Origin: Rhodothermales bacterium
GTDB taxonomy: Bacteria; Bacteroidota; Rhodothermia; Rhodothermales; Bin80
DNA: 64,000 nucleotides
Reading direction: 5' to 3'
NCBI GenBank assembly: GCA_028278205.1
Contig: JANQES010000011.1
Span: forward strand, 22,857-86,856
The position numbers and the translations under genes are program-made. Under the pieces are notes generated by a model. The model made no database searches. It saw nothing but the letters and a program-made list of their open reading frames with translations, and was not told where the DNA came from. Below are positions 23,308 to 31,800 of the stretch, piece after piece (position 1 is the first letter of the stretch; every line of letters starts with the position of its first letter).

Positions 23308-25341
23308 ATGTATCAGTACTCCGCCAAAGGTGCGGCTGCCTCGCTGAGGACGCTGTCGGTGGATGGCGCCGCGCCCACCGCTTCGCTCGACGAAGCCCTG
23401 GGGCGCCTCCTCGATCTGGCGTGTCATTTGCTCGACGCGCCGATGGCACTGGTCTGGATCCTCGACGTTGCCCAGACCCCTCGACTCCACGCGGCGCAGG
23501 GCTTCACCGGCGAGGCGCCCACCTGCCCCAGCGCTTTCTGCGAGGCCGTCCTGAAAACCGGCACCGTGCTGGTCATCGACGACGTGCAAGCCCGGCCTGC
23601 GCTGGCCCGCGATCCGGTGCTGGTCGCCGCCGGCGCGCGCTTCGGCGCCGGCGCGCTGATCGCTCTGGAGGGACGGCCTGCCGGGGTGCTGGCGTTGCTC
23701 GACACCCGCCCCCGGACGCTCTCGCCATCGCAGCAACAGACACTCCTGCGCCTGGCCCGCATCGCTGCCGACGAACAGTCGCTCAGCAGGCAGGCTGCCG
23801 CCGAGCATGAATCGCGCTATCGGGCCTACTTCGAGCAGAGTGCCGAGGGCATCTGGTCTTATGCCTTCGTGCCGCCGGTGCCCACCTCGTTGCCCATCAA
23901 CGAACAGATCCAACGCGCCTACGAAAGCGCTCGCCTGACCGAATGCAACGACGCCATGGCGCGCATGTACGGCTTCGAAAGCGCCGCCGACCTGGCCGCA
24001 GACGATCTGGCCCGGCGCGTGCCGCCCTACGCCGAAGGTAATTTCGAAGCCGTCAAAGCCTTCTTCGAAGCCGGCTACCGCGCCACCGAAGTCGAAACCC
24101 TCGAATACGACCGCTACGGCAACGCCCGCTGCTTCTCCAACAACGTCGTAGGCATCATCGAAGACGGGCACATGGTGTGCGTCTGGGGGTCGCAAACGGA
24201 CATCACCGAGCGGTGGTGGGCCGAAGACGCCCTGCGCAAAAGCGAACAACTGCTCTCGTCGATCAACCAGAATATCTCGGAAGCCATCTACCGTTCCACC
24301 CCCTCCGGCGACCTCCTCTACGCCAATGACGCCATGGCCTGGATGTTCGGCTACGACACGGTCGATGAGATGATGGACGGCCACGTGATCCGCTTCTACC
24401 GCGATCCTAAACGGCGCGACGAACTCACAGCACGCACCGAGAAAGAACACGGCTTCAAACACGAAGAGGTCGAATTCGTGCGCAAAGACGGCTCGACCTT
24501 CTGGGGCCTGATCAGTTGCAATGTCACGCTCAACGACGACGGCGCCATCGTCACCTACGACGGCGCCATTTCGGATATCACGCAGCGCAAACGCTACGAG
24601 CAAAGCCTCATCAAAGCCAAAGAGCAAGCCCTCGAACTGGCCCGCCTCAAGTCGGCTTTTGTGGCCGATATGAGCCACGAGATCCGCACCCCGCTCACGA
24701 GCATCATGGGCTTTGCCCACATCCTGGCCGAAGAAGCGCCGAAGAAACATCGCGAGCTGGCTCAACTCATCCGGCAGAGCGGCAAAAGCCTCGTCCAAAC
24801 ACTCAAATCCGTCCTCGACCTGACCCGCCTCGAAGGCCACACCTTCGAACCCAACGCCGAACGTTTCGACGCCACCGAGCTGGCCCGCCAGGTGCTCGAC
24901 CTGTTCCGCCTCCAGGCCCAACAACGCAACCTGGACCTGACGCTGACAGCCCCCGACGAGCCCCTGACCGTCTGGCTCGACGCCGGCGCGCTGAGCCGCA
25001 TCCTGACTAACCTCGTCTCGAACGCGATGAAGTTCACCTCTGAAGGTCAGGTGGCCGTGATCCTCGAAGCCGTGACCTCCGAAGAAGGGGGCGAGATGCT
25101 CGAAATCCGCGTCGAAGACACCGGCGCCGGCATCAGCGAGGATTTCATGCCCAGCGTCTTCAGCGAATTCCGGCAAGAGACCGACTCGCTGGCGCCGGAC
25201 GCCAACGGCAGCGGCCTGGGGCTGGCTATCACGAAACGCCTCGTGGCCCTCCTCGGCGGCACCATCGCCGTCGAGAGCGAAAAAGGCCGGGGGAGTGTGT
25301 TTACCGTTCGCCTTCCGCGTGGTGAAGATTTTGGATTTTAG
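23308..25341 (+). CDS. GAF-PAS-PAS sensor histidine kinase
   Basis: A 677-residue soluble kinase with no membrane segment. Order: GAF (about 20-160, including VLVIDDVQARPALARDPVLV), PAS 1 (about 168-310, YFEQSAEGIWSY), PAS 2 (about 312-430), HisKA with H-box FVADMSHEIRTPL (His457), and HATPase_c with N-box NLVSNAMKF, G1 DTGAGIS and G2 GSGLGLAITKRL. It autophosphorylates the histidine and passes phosphate to an unlinked response regulator; none is adjacent. The natural end is probably TVRLPRG; the final EDFGF and the TAG come from a heptamer repeat arm (25327-25350). Confidence 0.92.
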   Translation: MYQYSAKGAAASLRTLSVDGAAPTASLDEALGRLLDLACHLLDAPMALVWILDVAQTPRLHAAQGFTGEAPTCPSAFCEAVLKTGTVLVIDDVQARPALARDPVLVAAGARFGAGALIALEGRPAGVLALLDTRPRTLSPSQQQTLLRLARIAADEQSLSRQAAAEHESRYRAYFEQSAEGIWSYAFVPPVPTSLPINEQIQRAYESARLTECNDAMARMYGFESAADLAADDLARRVPPYAEGNFEAVKAFFEAGYRATEVETLEYDRYGNARCFSNNVVGIIEDGHMVCVWGSQTDITERWWAEDALRKSEQLLSSINQNISEAIYRSTPSGDLLYANDAMAWMFGYDTVDEMMDGHVIRFYRDPKRRDELTARTEKEHGFKHEEVEFVRKDGSTFWGLISCNVTLNDDGAIVTYDGAISDITQRKRYEQSLIKAKEQALELARLKSAFVADMSHEIRTPLTSIMGFAHILAEEAPKKHRELAQLIRQSGKSLVQTLKSVLDLTRLEGHTFEPNAERFDATELARQVLDLFRLQAQQRNLDLTLTAPDEPLTVWLDAGALSRILTNLVSNAMKFTSEGQVAVILEAVTSEEGGEMLEIRVEDTGAGISEDFMPSVFSEFRQETDSLAPDANGSGLGLAITKRLVALLGGTIAVESEKGRGSVFTVRLPRGEDFGF

Positions 25342-25350
25342 ATTTTGGAT
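25327..25350. repeat. GATTTTG/GATTTTA heptamer arm (single arm)
   Basis: Three seven-base units overlapping the last codons of the kinase gene and supplying its TAG (25339-25341). No opposite arm was found downstream. Confidence 0.75.
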
Positions 25351-25409
25351 CGTAGCACGGCCTTAATCGTTGGAGCAAGGGTTTGCCCAATCATCACCCG
25401 TCTCAAGCT

Positions 25410-25802
25410 ATGGAAGCGCCCAACGAGCCGCCGTTCGTGCCGGCCTACAACAAGCCCGAGTCGCCCGGCGTCTGGATGAACTTCGACAACACCGTTGCGA
25501 TCTATCACGTCGTGCAGCCGACGGATACGTTTTATCAGGCTACGCAGGCCGTCTTCGGCGTGGTCAAAGAGGCGCAGGATCGTTTTCCCGATTGGCCGCG
25601 TGTGTTTTATCTCGACATCAACGGGCATACGGATCCGCACCACGGCTTCGAGGACGACTTCGTCGAGTTTCAGCAGGAATTCTGGTTCTCGGCCATCGCG
25701 CCTTTTCTGACGAGCTTCGACCTGCCGCTCACCGGGCCGCTGGTCAATCCCAACCCACAACGCAACGACCTGCCGGACGAACTCGTGATTCAGAATCCGT
25801 AG
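25410..25802 (+). CDS. Conserved-looking hypothetical protein
   Basis: A 130-residue protein from ATG 25410 (a TTG at 25383 is also in frame). Acidic and aromatic-rich with no signal peptide: ESPGVWMNFDNTVAIYHVV, QATQAVFGVVKEAQDRFPDW, RVFYLDINGHTDPHHGFEDD, FVEFQQEFWFSAIAPFLTSF. The evenly spaced helices and strands and good codon use support a real gene, but I do not recognise a family. Lies in the same direction between the PAS kinase and an M24 peptidase, separated from each by repeat elements. Confidence 0.65.
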   Translation: MEAPNEPPFVPAYNKPESPGVWMNFDNTVAIYHVVQPTDTFYQATQAVFGVVKEAQDRFPDWPRVFYLDINGHTDPHHGFEDDFVEFQQEFWFSAIAPFLTSFDLPLTGPLVNPNPQRNDLPDELVIQNP

Positions 25803-25830
25803 CGTGAATAAGGTCGATTTACCGCTTATT

Positions 25831-25891
25831 TTACCGCAGAGGGCGCAGAGTACGCGGAGATCTCTGCGCCCTCTGCGTACTCTGCGGTTAA
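25831..25891. repeat. Loopless palindrome, CGCAGAGGG family
   Basis: Left arm TTACCGCAGAGGGCGCAGAG plus TACGCGGAGA, right arm TCTCTGCGCCCTCTGCGTAC plus TCTGCGGTTAA, meeting at 25860/25861 with essentially no loop. Units of GCGCAGAG and TACGCAGAG are swapped in order between the arms, as if each arm were drawn from a short tandem repeat. Confidence 0.75.
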
Positions 25892-25914
25892 TCCCCACCA
25901 ATCATCCATTCCCT

Positions 25915-27258
25915 ATGCGACGACACGCTTTTGCCCTCGCCGTGCTGATAGCCGGGCTGGCGGCGCCTGCTGCGCTGGCTCAGAGCGAGATGCCCGTGGT
26001 GCTCTCGATGCGCGAGCGGGCCGCCCTCGAAGACCGCTGGCTCGAAGCCCGCCTCGACACCGTCGTGCCTGCGCTGATGCGGCGCGAAGGCATCGCCATG
26101 TGGATCGTCAGCGCGCGCGAGTACAACGAGGACCCGGTCATCAAGACGATGCTGCCGGCAACGTGGGTCTCGGCGCGGCGGCGGACGATCCTGGTCTTCT
26201 ACGACCGGGGGCCGGACGAAGGAGTCGAGCGGCTGGCCGTGGCCCGCTACGACGTCGGCCCGTTCCCGCGCGCCTGGAATCCCGAAAGCCAACCCGACCA
26301 GTGGGGCCGCCTCGCCGAGATCATCGCCGAGCGCGACCCCGCTACCATCGCGCTCAACCGCTCTGCCACGTTTGCTCTGGCCGACGGCCTGACCGACACG
26401 GAGTACGACGGCTTCCTCGCCGCGCTGCCGGACCGCTTCCACGACCGCATCGTCTCGGGCGAGCGGCTGGCTATCGGATGGCTGGAGACACGTATTCCTG
26501 AAGAGATGGACGTCTATCCGATGATCTGCAAGATCGCCCACACCATTATCGCCGAAGGCCTCTCGGCGCAGGTCATCCAGCCCGGCGTCACGACGACCGA
26601 CGACGTCGAGTGGTGGTATCGGGAGCGCATCCGCGATCTCAAGTTCACGGCCTGGTTTCATCCGAGTGTCTCGGTCCAACGCGCCGGAGCAGGTGAGCGC
26701 GATGGCGACTTCTCCGCCCGCGCCGCCGCCAACACCATCCGCCCCGGCGACCTGCTCCACGTCGACTTCGGCATCACGTACCTCGGCCTCAACACCGACA
26801 CCCAGCAGCACGCCTACGTCCTGCGCCCCGGCGAGACCAACGCCCCCGCCGGGCTCCGGCAGGCCCTCGCCACCGGCAACCGCCTCCAGGACATCCTCAC
26901 CGATGCGTTCAAGACCGGGCGCTCCGGCAATGAGATCCTCCGCGCCGCCCTCGACCAGGCCCGCGCCGAGGCTATCAAGGCCACCATCTACACCCATCCC
27001 ATCGGCTACCACGGCCACGGCGCCGGCCCCACCATCGGCCTGTGGGATCAACAAGGCGGCGTGCCCGGACGCGGCGATTATCCGCTCTTCCCCCACACCG
27101 CCCATTCCATCGAACTCAACGCCGCCGTCTCCATCCCCGAATGGAACAACAAGGAGATCCGCATCATGCTCGAAGAAGACGCCTACTTCGACGGCGAATC
27201 GGCCTGGTACATCGACGGGCGGCAGACGGCGCTGTGGTTGATTCCGAGGCAGGATTAG
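25915..27258 (+). CDS. Secreted M24 family peptidase (Xaa-Pro aminopeptidase-like)
   Basis: ATG 25915 gives a signal peptide (FALAVLIAGLAAPAALAQ); the frame upstream is only the CGCAGAGGG palindrome. About 447 residues: an N-terminal creatinase-like domain (GIAMWIVSAREYNEDPVIKTML) and a pita-bread domain with metal ligands in LLHVDFGITYLGL (Asp), YLGLNTDTQQHAY (Asp), THPIGYHGHGAGP (His region) and HSIELNAAVSIPEW (Glu), and a last Glu in RIMLEEDAYF. The dinuclear-metal enzyme removes N-terminal residues, often before proline; this periplasmic form is common in Bacteroidota. TAG is directly followed by a heptamer element. Confidence 0.88.
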   Translation: MRRHAFALAVLIAGLAAPAALAQSEMPVVLSMRERAALEDRWLEARLDTVVPALMRREGIAMWIVSAREYNEDPVIKTMLPATWVSARRRTILVFYDRGPDEGVERLAVARYDVGPFPRAWNPESQPDQWGRLAEIIAERDPATIALNRSATFALADGLTDTEYDGFLAALPDRFHDRIVSGERLAIGWLETRIPEEMDVYPMICKIAHTIIAEGLSAQVIQPGVTTTDDVEWWYRERIRDLKFTAWFHPSVSVQRAGAGERDGDFSARAAANTIRPGDLLHVDFGITYLGLNTDTQQHAYVLRPGETNAPAGLRQALATGNRLQDILTDAFKTGRSGNEILRAALDQARAEAIKATIYTHPIGYHGHGAGPTIGLWDQQGGVPGRGDYPLFPHTAHSIELNAAVSIPEWNNKEIRIMLEEDAYFDGESAWYIDGRQTALWLIPRQD

Positions 27259-27437
27259 GATTTTAGATTTTGGATTTTGGATTGGGAACTTTCCGATCCC
27301 TGTTTAACAACAGAAAAAGCTGTGACGGTCGGAACGGCTGTGGTTTTTTCATTTGAGATGACGGTGCCGTCTTAGACCAATTACTTCGTCAGTCGCCTTC
27401 GGCTCGTGTCAAAATCCGAAATCTAAAATCCAAAATC
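27259..27437. repeat. Palindromic heptamer element H5 with 28-nt module
   Basis: Left arm GATTTTAGATTTTGG begins on the base after the TAG of the M24 gene; right arm AAATCTAAAATCCAAAATC ends ten bases before the next ATG. The core shares CGATCCC..TTTAACAAC with the 15138 copy and CGGTCGGAACGGCTG and ATTTGAGATGACGGTGC with the 33085 copy. The 28-base module (27383-27410) is inserted on the right side. Confidence 0.85.
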
Positions 27438-27446
27438 AGAACCGCC

Positions 27447-28433
27447 ATGCGCATCGGCCTCGTCTACGACCTCTTCGACGCCTACCCCTGGCAGCCGGGC
27501 GAGCCGCCGGATGCCGACGCGGAGTATGAGCCGGAGGAGACCGTCGAAGCGTTGGCGGCGGGGGTGCGGGCGTTGGGACACACGCCGGTGCCCATCGGCA
27601 CGGCGCGCGATCTGTTGGATCGGATCCACCATCTCGACATCCAGGCCGCGATCAACATTGCCGAGGGCGCGCGCAGCCGCAACCGCGAAGCCTATGCGCC
27701 CATCCTGCTCGAAATGGCCGGCATCCCCTGCCTCGGCTCCGACGCGCTGACGCTCTCGCTGAGCCTCGACAAAGCGTGGACGAAAGATCTGGCTGCGGCG
27801 GCGGGCGTGCCCACGCCGCCGTATCGCGTCTACGCCTCGGCGAGGCAGATCGACGAAGACGACCTGCCGCCGTGGCCGCTCTTCGTCAAGCCGCGCTACG
27901 AGGGCACGGCCAAGGGCATCACGCCCCAGAGCAAAGTCCACGCGCTCGGCGACCTGCGCGCGCAGGTGACCTGGGCCACCGAGACCTACCGGCAAGACGC
28001 GCTCGTCGAAACCTTCGTCGAAGGCGGCGGCGAGTTTACGGTGGCTGTCATCGGCTACGATCCGCCCGAAGCGCTGCCGGCGATGCAGCGGGCTGTCGAG
28101 GCGTCCACCGGCATCGGCCTGCACGCGCTCGACCGGCGCGGCCTGCCCGATCAGGACTGGGACTACACCCTCGAAGGCCAGCTCGATCCCGTCCTCGAAA
28201 CCGTTTTGCAGAAGCAGGCCATGGCCGTCTACAAAAAGCTCGAATGCAAAGACTTCGCCCGCATCGACTTCCGCGTCGATGCCGAGGGTCAACCGTGGTT
28301 TCTGGAAATCAACCCGCTGCCGACGTTTGCTCCCGACGGCACGTTTGCCATCATCGCTGAATTAGCCGGCCAATCCTACGAAGCCTTCCTGGCCGATGTG
28401 TTGAAGCGGGGGTTGAAACGGTTGAGGCTATAG
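27447..28433 (+). CDS. D-alanine-D-alanine ligase-like ATP-grasp enzyme
   Basis: A 328-residue protein with the Ddl fold: N-terminal Rossmann-like domain (MRIGLVYDLFDAYPWQ), NIAEGARSRNREAYAPILLEM, GIPCLGSDALTLSLSLDKAWTKDLA, the ATP-grasp pieces LFVKPRYEGTAKGI and ETFVEGGGEFTVAVIG, and the metal-binding DFARIDFRVD and FLEINPLPTF. Compared with standard Ddl the serine/tyrosine active-site loop differs, so the amino-acid specificity is uncertain. Close relatives are often annotated D-Ala-D-Ala ligase family outside the mur cluster. No cell-wall genes are adjacent. ATG 27447 has no clear Shine-Dalgarno. Confidence 0.85.
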   Translation: MRIGLVYDLFDAYPWQPGEPPDADAEYEPEETVEALAAGVRALGHTPVPIGTARDLLDRIHHLDIQAAINIAEGARSRNREAYAPILLEMAGIPCLGSDALTLSLSLDKAWTKDLAAAAGVPTPPYRVYASARQIDEDDLPPWPLFVKPRYEGTAKGITPQSKVHALGDLRAQVTWATETYRQDALVETFVEGGGEFTVAVIGYDPPEALPAMQRAVEASTGIGLHALDRRGLPDQDWDYTLEGQLDPVLETVLQKQAMAVYKKLECKDFARIDFRVDAEGQPWFLEINPLPTFAPDGTFAIIAELAGQSYEAFLADVLKRGLKRLRL

Positions 28434-28456
28434 TCTGGCTTTCGTATTCGTTTTCT

Positions 28457-28586
28457 CGTTCCCACGGTCCCCGTGGGAATGCAGAACCGGACGCTCCCGC
28501 GTCCGAGAATCATAGCAGGAACGCCTGCAAGGACGACGCAGGAGCGTCGCGGCTCTACACTCCCACGGAGGACCGTGGGAGCGAGC
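28457..28586. repeat. Palindromic element, TCCCACGG family
   Basis: Outer arms CGTTCCCACGGTCCCCGTGG (28457-28476) and TCCCACGGAGGACCGTGGGA (28561-28580), each also a small hairpin itself, enclose GACGCTCCCGCGTCC and GACGCAGGAGCGTCGC stems. This nested structure resembles the CGTTCCCACG...CGTGGGAACG repeats I recall from many unrelated bacteria. Confidence 0.75.
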
Positions 28587-28730
28587 AAAGTGTGGTGGTT
28601 TTTTTCCTGAGGATGTGTATCGGTAAAGGAGACTCTCGTACTGAGCGTTTCTTGCCTGCCTTTCGTATTTTTCAGGAGCGGCTTCGCAGTCAGGAGCCGA
28701 CCTCGCTTTACCCGCCTCCCTCCTTATGAA

Positions 28731-28809
28731 TTTTGACACGCCACCGCGGATAAGGGTGAGGCCTGTTAGCCTGGCTCAAGCCTTACAGAATTTGACGGTC
28801 AAAATTCAT
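28731..28809. repeat. Inverted repeat upstream of the HTCC gene
   Basis: ATGAATTTTGAC (28731-28742) and GTCAAAATTCAT (28798-28809) are exact 12-base inverted repeats 55 bases apart, the second ending 14 bases before the HTCC start. It could be an operator for an AraC-type dimer, perhaps the gene's own product, or the ends of another palindromic element. The rest of 28591-28823 holds no gene I can support. Confidence 0.6.
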
Positions 28810-28823
28810 TAGGGTAAAGAACC

Positions 28824-31800
28824 ATGCGCGACGGCTACAAAGCGTTTGTGTGCCTCTTGCTTGCCGGTAGTCTGGCCGGTAGCCTTCACGCCCAGCAGCC
28901 GCCCCTCCGGTTTGAACACATCACGACCGAACAGGGCCTTTCGCAAAACTCGGTCAACTGCATTTTTCAGGATCGGACGGGCTTTCTCTGGATTGGCACC
29001 CAGGACGGCTTGCATAAATATGACGGCTACCAGTTCACCGTCTATCGCCACAACCCCGACGAGCCTGGCAGCCTGAGCAACGACCTCGTCCACGCCATCT
29101 ATGAAGACCAGGCGGGCGCGCTCTGGATCGGGACTTATGGCGGCGGCCTCAATCGGTTTGATCGAAGGACGGAGACCTTCCTCCCTTTCAAGCATAGCCC
29201 TGGCGATTCCACCAGCCTCTCCGGCGATCGGGTCTCCTCTATCTATGAAGACCGCGCGGGCGCGCTCTGGGTAGGGACGTGGAATGGACTGAATCGGTTT
29301 GATCGCGAGACGGCGTCGTTCAGCCCGTTTACGCAGGATTTCGATCATCCTGATAATCCTCCGGTCTCCAATAATATCGTCGTCCGGAGCATTTATGAGG
29401 ACGAGACGGGCCTGCTCTGGGTAGGAAGCGAAATCGGAGGACTTTATCGATTAGATCGTGACGCGCGAACGATCACGGTCTACCGCAACGATCCTGACGC
29501 GCCGAACAGCCTGAGCAGCAACCACGTCACGGCGCTCCACGAAGACCGCCGGGGTGTGCTCTGGATCGGCACGCAGCGCGACGGCTTGAAGCGCTTCGAC
29601 AAAGCCACCGGGACGGCCACCTCGTATCGCCACGACACCGGCGATCCGTCGAGCCTGAGCGCCGATTACGTCCAGGCGATTTACGAAGACGGCGCAGGAG
29701 CGCTCTGGGTGGGCACTGAGGGCGGCGGGCTCAACCGCTTCGACCGCGCCACGGGCGCCTTCACCCGCTACACCAACGACCGCGCCGATCCGCACAGCCT
29801 CAGCAGCAACCGCGTCACGTCGATTTTTGAAGATCGCTCCGGCGTGCTCTGGGTAGGCACCTACGGCGGCGGGCTCAACAAGTATCATCGGGAGCGGGAG
29901 CGCTTTACGCTGTATCGCCACGATCCGGCCAACGCCAACAGCCTCAACGATTACTCCGTCCATTCGATCTTTGAAGACCGCGCCGGGGTGCTCTGGGTGG
30001 GCACGTGGCACGGCGGCCTGACCCGCTTCGACCGGGCCGCCAACCGATTTACGCATTACGTCGAAGGCATCGACAGCCTGCGGCATTACAGTGTCCGCTC
30101 GATCTATGAAGACGCCACGAGCACGCTCTGGATCGGGACGGACGGCAGAGGGCTTTATCAGTTTGATCGAACGCGGCAGACCTTCACGCCCTACCTGCAT
30201 CCGACCGAGGGCGAGCACCTGTGGAAGAGCATCTGGCAGATCTACGAAGATCGTGTGGGCACGCTGTGGATCGCTTCGAATCGGGGATTGGGGCGGATCG
30301 ACGGCACCACGCGCCGCATCACCCGCTATATGAACGATCCCCAGGGGCTCACTCACAATCACGTCAGAGCCATCGCCGAGGACGCCTCCGGGGCGCTCTG
30401 GATCGGCACGCGCAACGGGCTCAATCGCTTCGACCGCGAGACCGAAACGTTTGCGCGCTACCGGCACGATCCGCAGGATCCCGGCAGCCTGAGCGACCAT
30501 GACATCCTGTCGATCCACATCGACAAGACCGGCACGCTCTGGATCGGGACGCAACGCGGCTTAAACAGGCTGGTGGCCACTTCGGAGACCGCCGCCCTCT
30601 TCCGCCGCTACCGAACCGCCGGCGGCCTGCCCAACGAGGTGATTTACGGGATCCTCGAAGACGACGCGGGCCGCCTGTGGATGAGCACCAACCAGGGCCT
30701 GTCGCACTTCGATCCGGAGACGGAGACCTTCAGAAACTACGACGTCAGCGATGGTTTGCAGAGCCAGGAGTTCAACCGGGGCGCCTTTTTCAAGAGCCGG
30801 CGGGGCGAGTTGTTTTTCGGCGGTATCAACGGGCTCAATGCCTTTTTCCCCGACAGCATCCGTCTCAATCTACACGTGCCGCCGGTGGTCATCACCGCCG
30901 TCAGGAAACTCGACGAGGCCGTGGTGTTGAAAGGGGCGTCGGTTCCCGAAATTGCGCTGTCGTATGCGGATAAATACGTGTCTTTCGAATATGCGGCGCT
31001 CGATTATGCCAACCCGTCGAAGCATCGGTATGCCTACTGGCTCGACGGGTTCGACGAGGCGTGGATCGAGGCCGGCGCCAGACGCCTGATCACCTACACC
31101 AACCTGGATCCGGGCGCCTATGTTTTTCGGGTTAAAGGGTCGAATAACGACGGCATCTGGAACGAAGAAGGCGCCGCGCTACGCCTGACGGTTCATCCGC
31201 CGTGGTGGCGCGCGGGCTGGGCATATGGGATGTACGTCCTGCTCTTGATCGGCGGCATCGTGGCGGCAGCGCGGTTTCAGCGCGCCCACGTGCTCAAGAA
31301 AGAACGCGAGCGGTCTTTCCTGCGCGAAAAAGAACTCCGCGCGGAAGCCGCCGAAGCCTGGGCCAACTACCTCCAGGCCGATAACGAACGCAAAGAACTG
31401 GAACTCGACAAAGCCCGCGAACTCGAAACCGCGTATCAGGTCCTCGAAGAACAGGCCCATCGCCTCGAAGAGCTAGACCGGACCAAATCGCGCTTCTTTG
31501 CCAACATCTCTCACGAATTTCGCACGCCGCTGACGCTGACGCTCGGCCCGCTCGAAAACATCCTCAGCGGCGTCTACGGCGTCGTCGAAAAGCCGGTGCG
31601 GGCGCAACTGGCCGTGATGCACCGGAGCGCGCGGCGGCTGCTCCGGCTCATCAACCAACTGCTCGACCTGTCGAAGCTCGAAGCCGGGCGGATGCCGCTG
31701 CGCGCCCAGCACGGCAACCTCGTCCCGTTTCTCAAAGGCATCGTCCACTCCTTCTCTTCCTACGCCGAACGCAAGCAACTCACCCTGCAATTCGCCGCAG

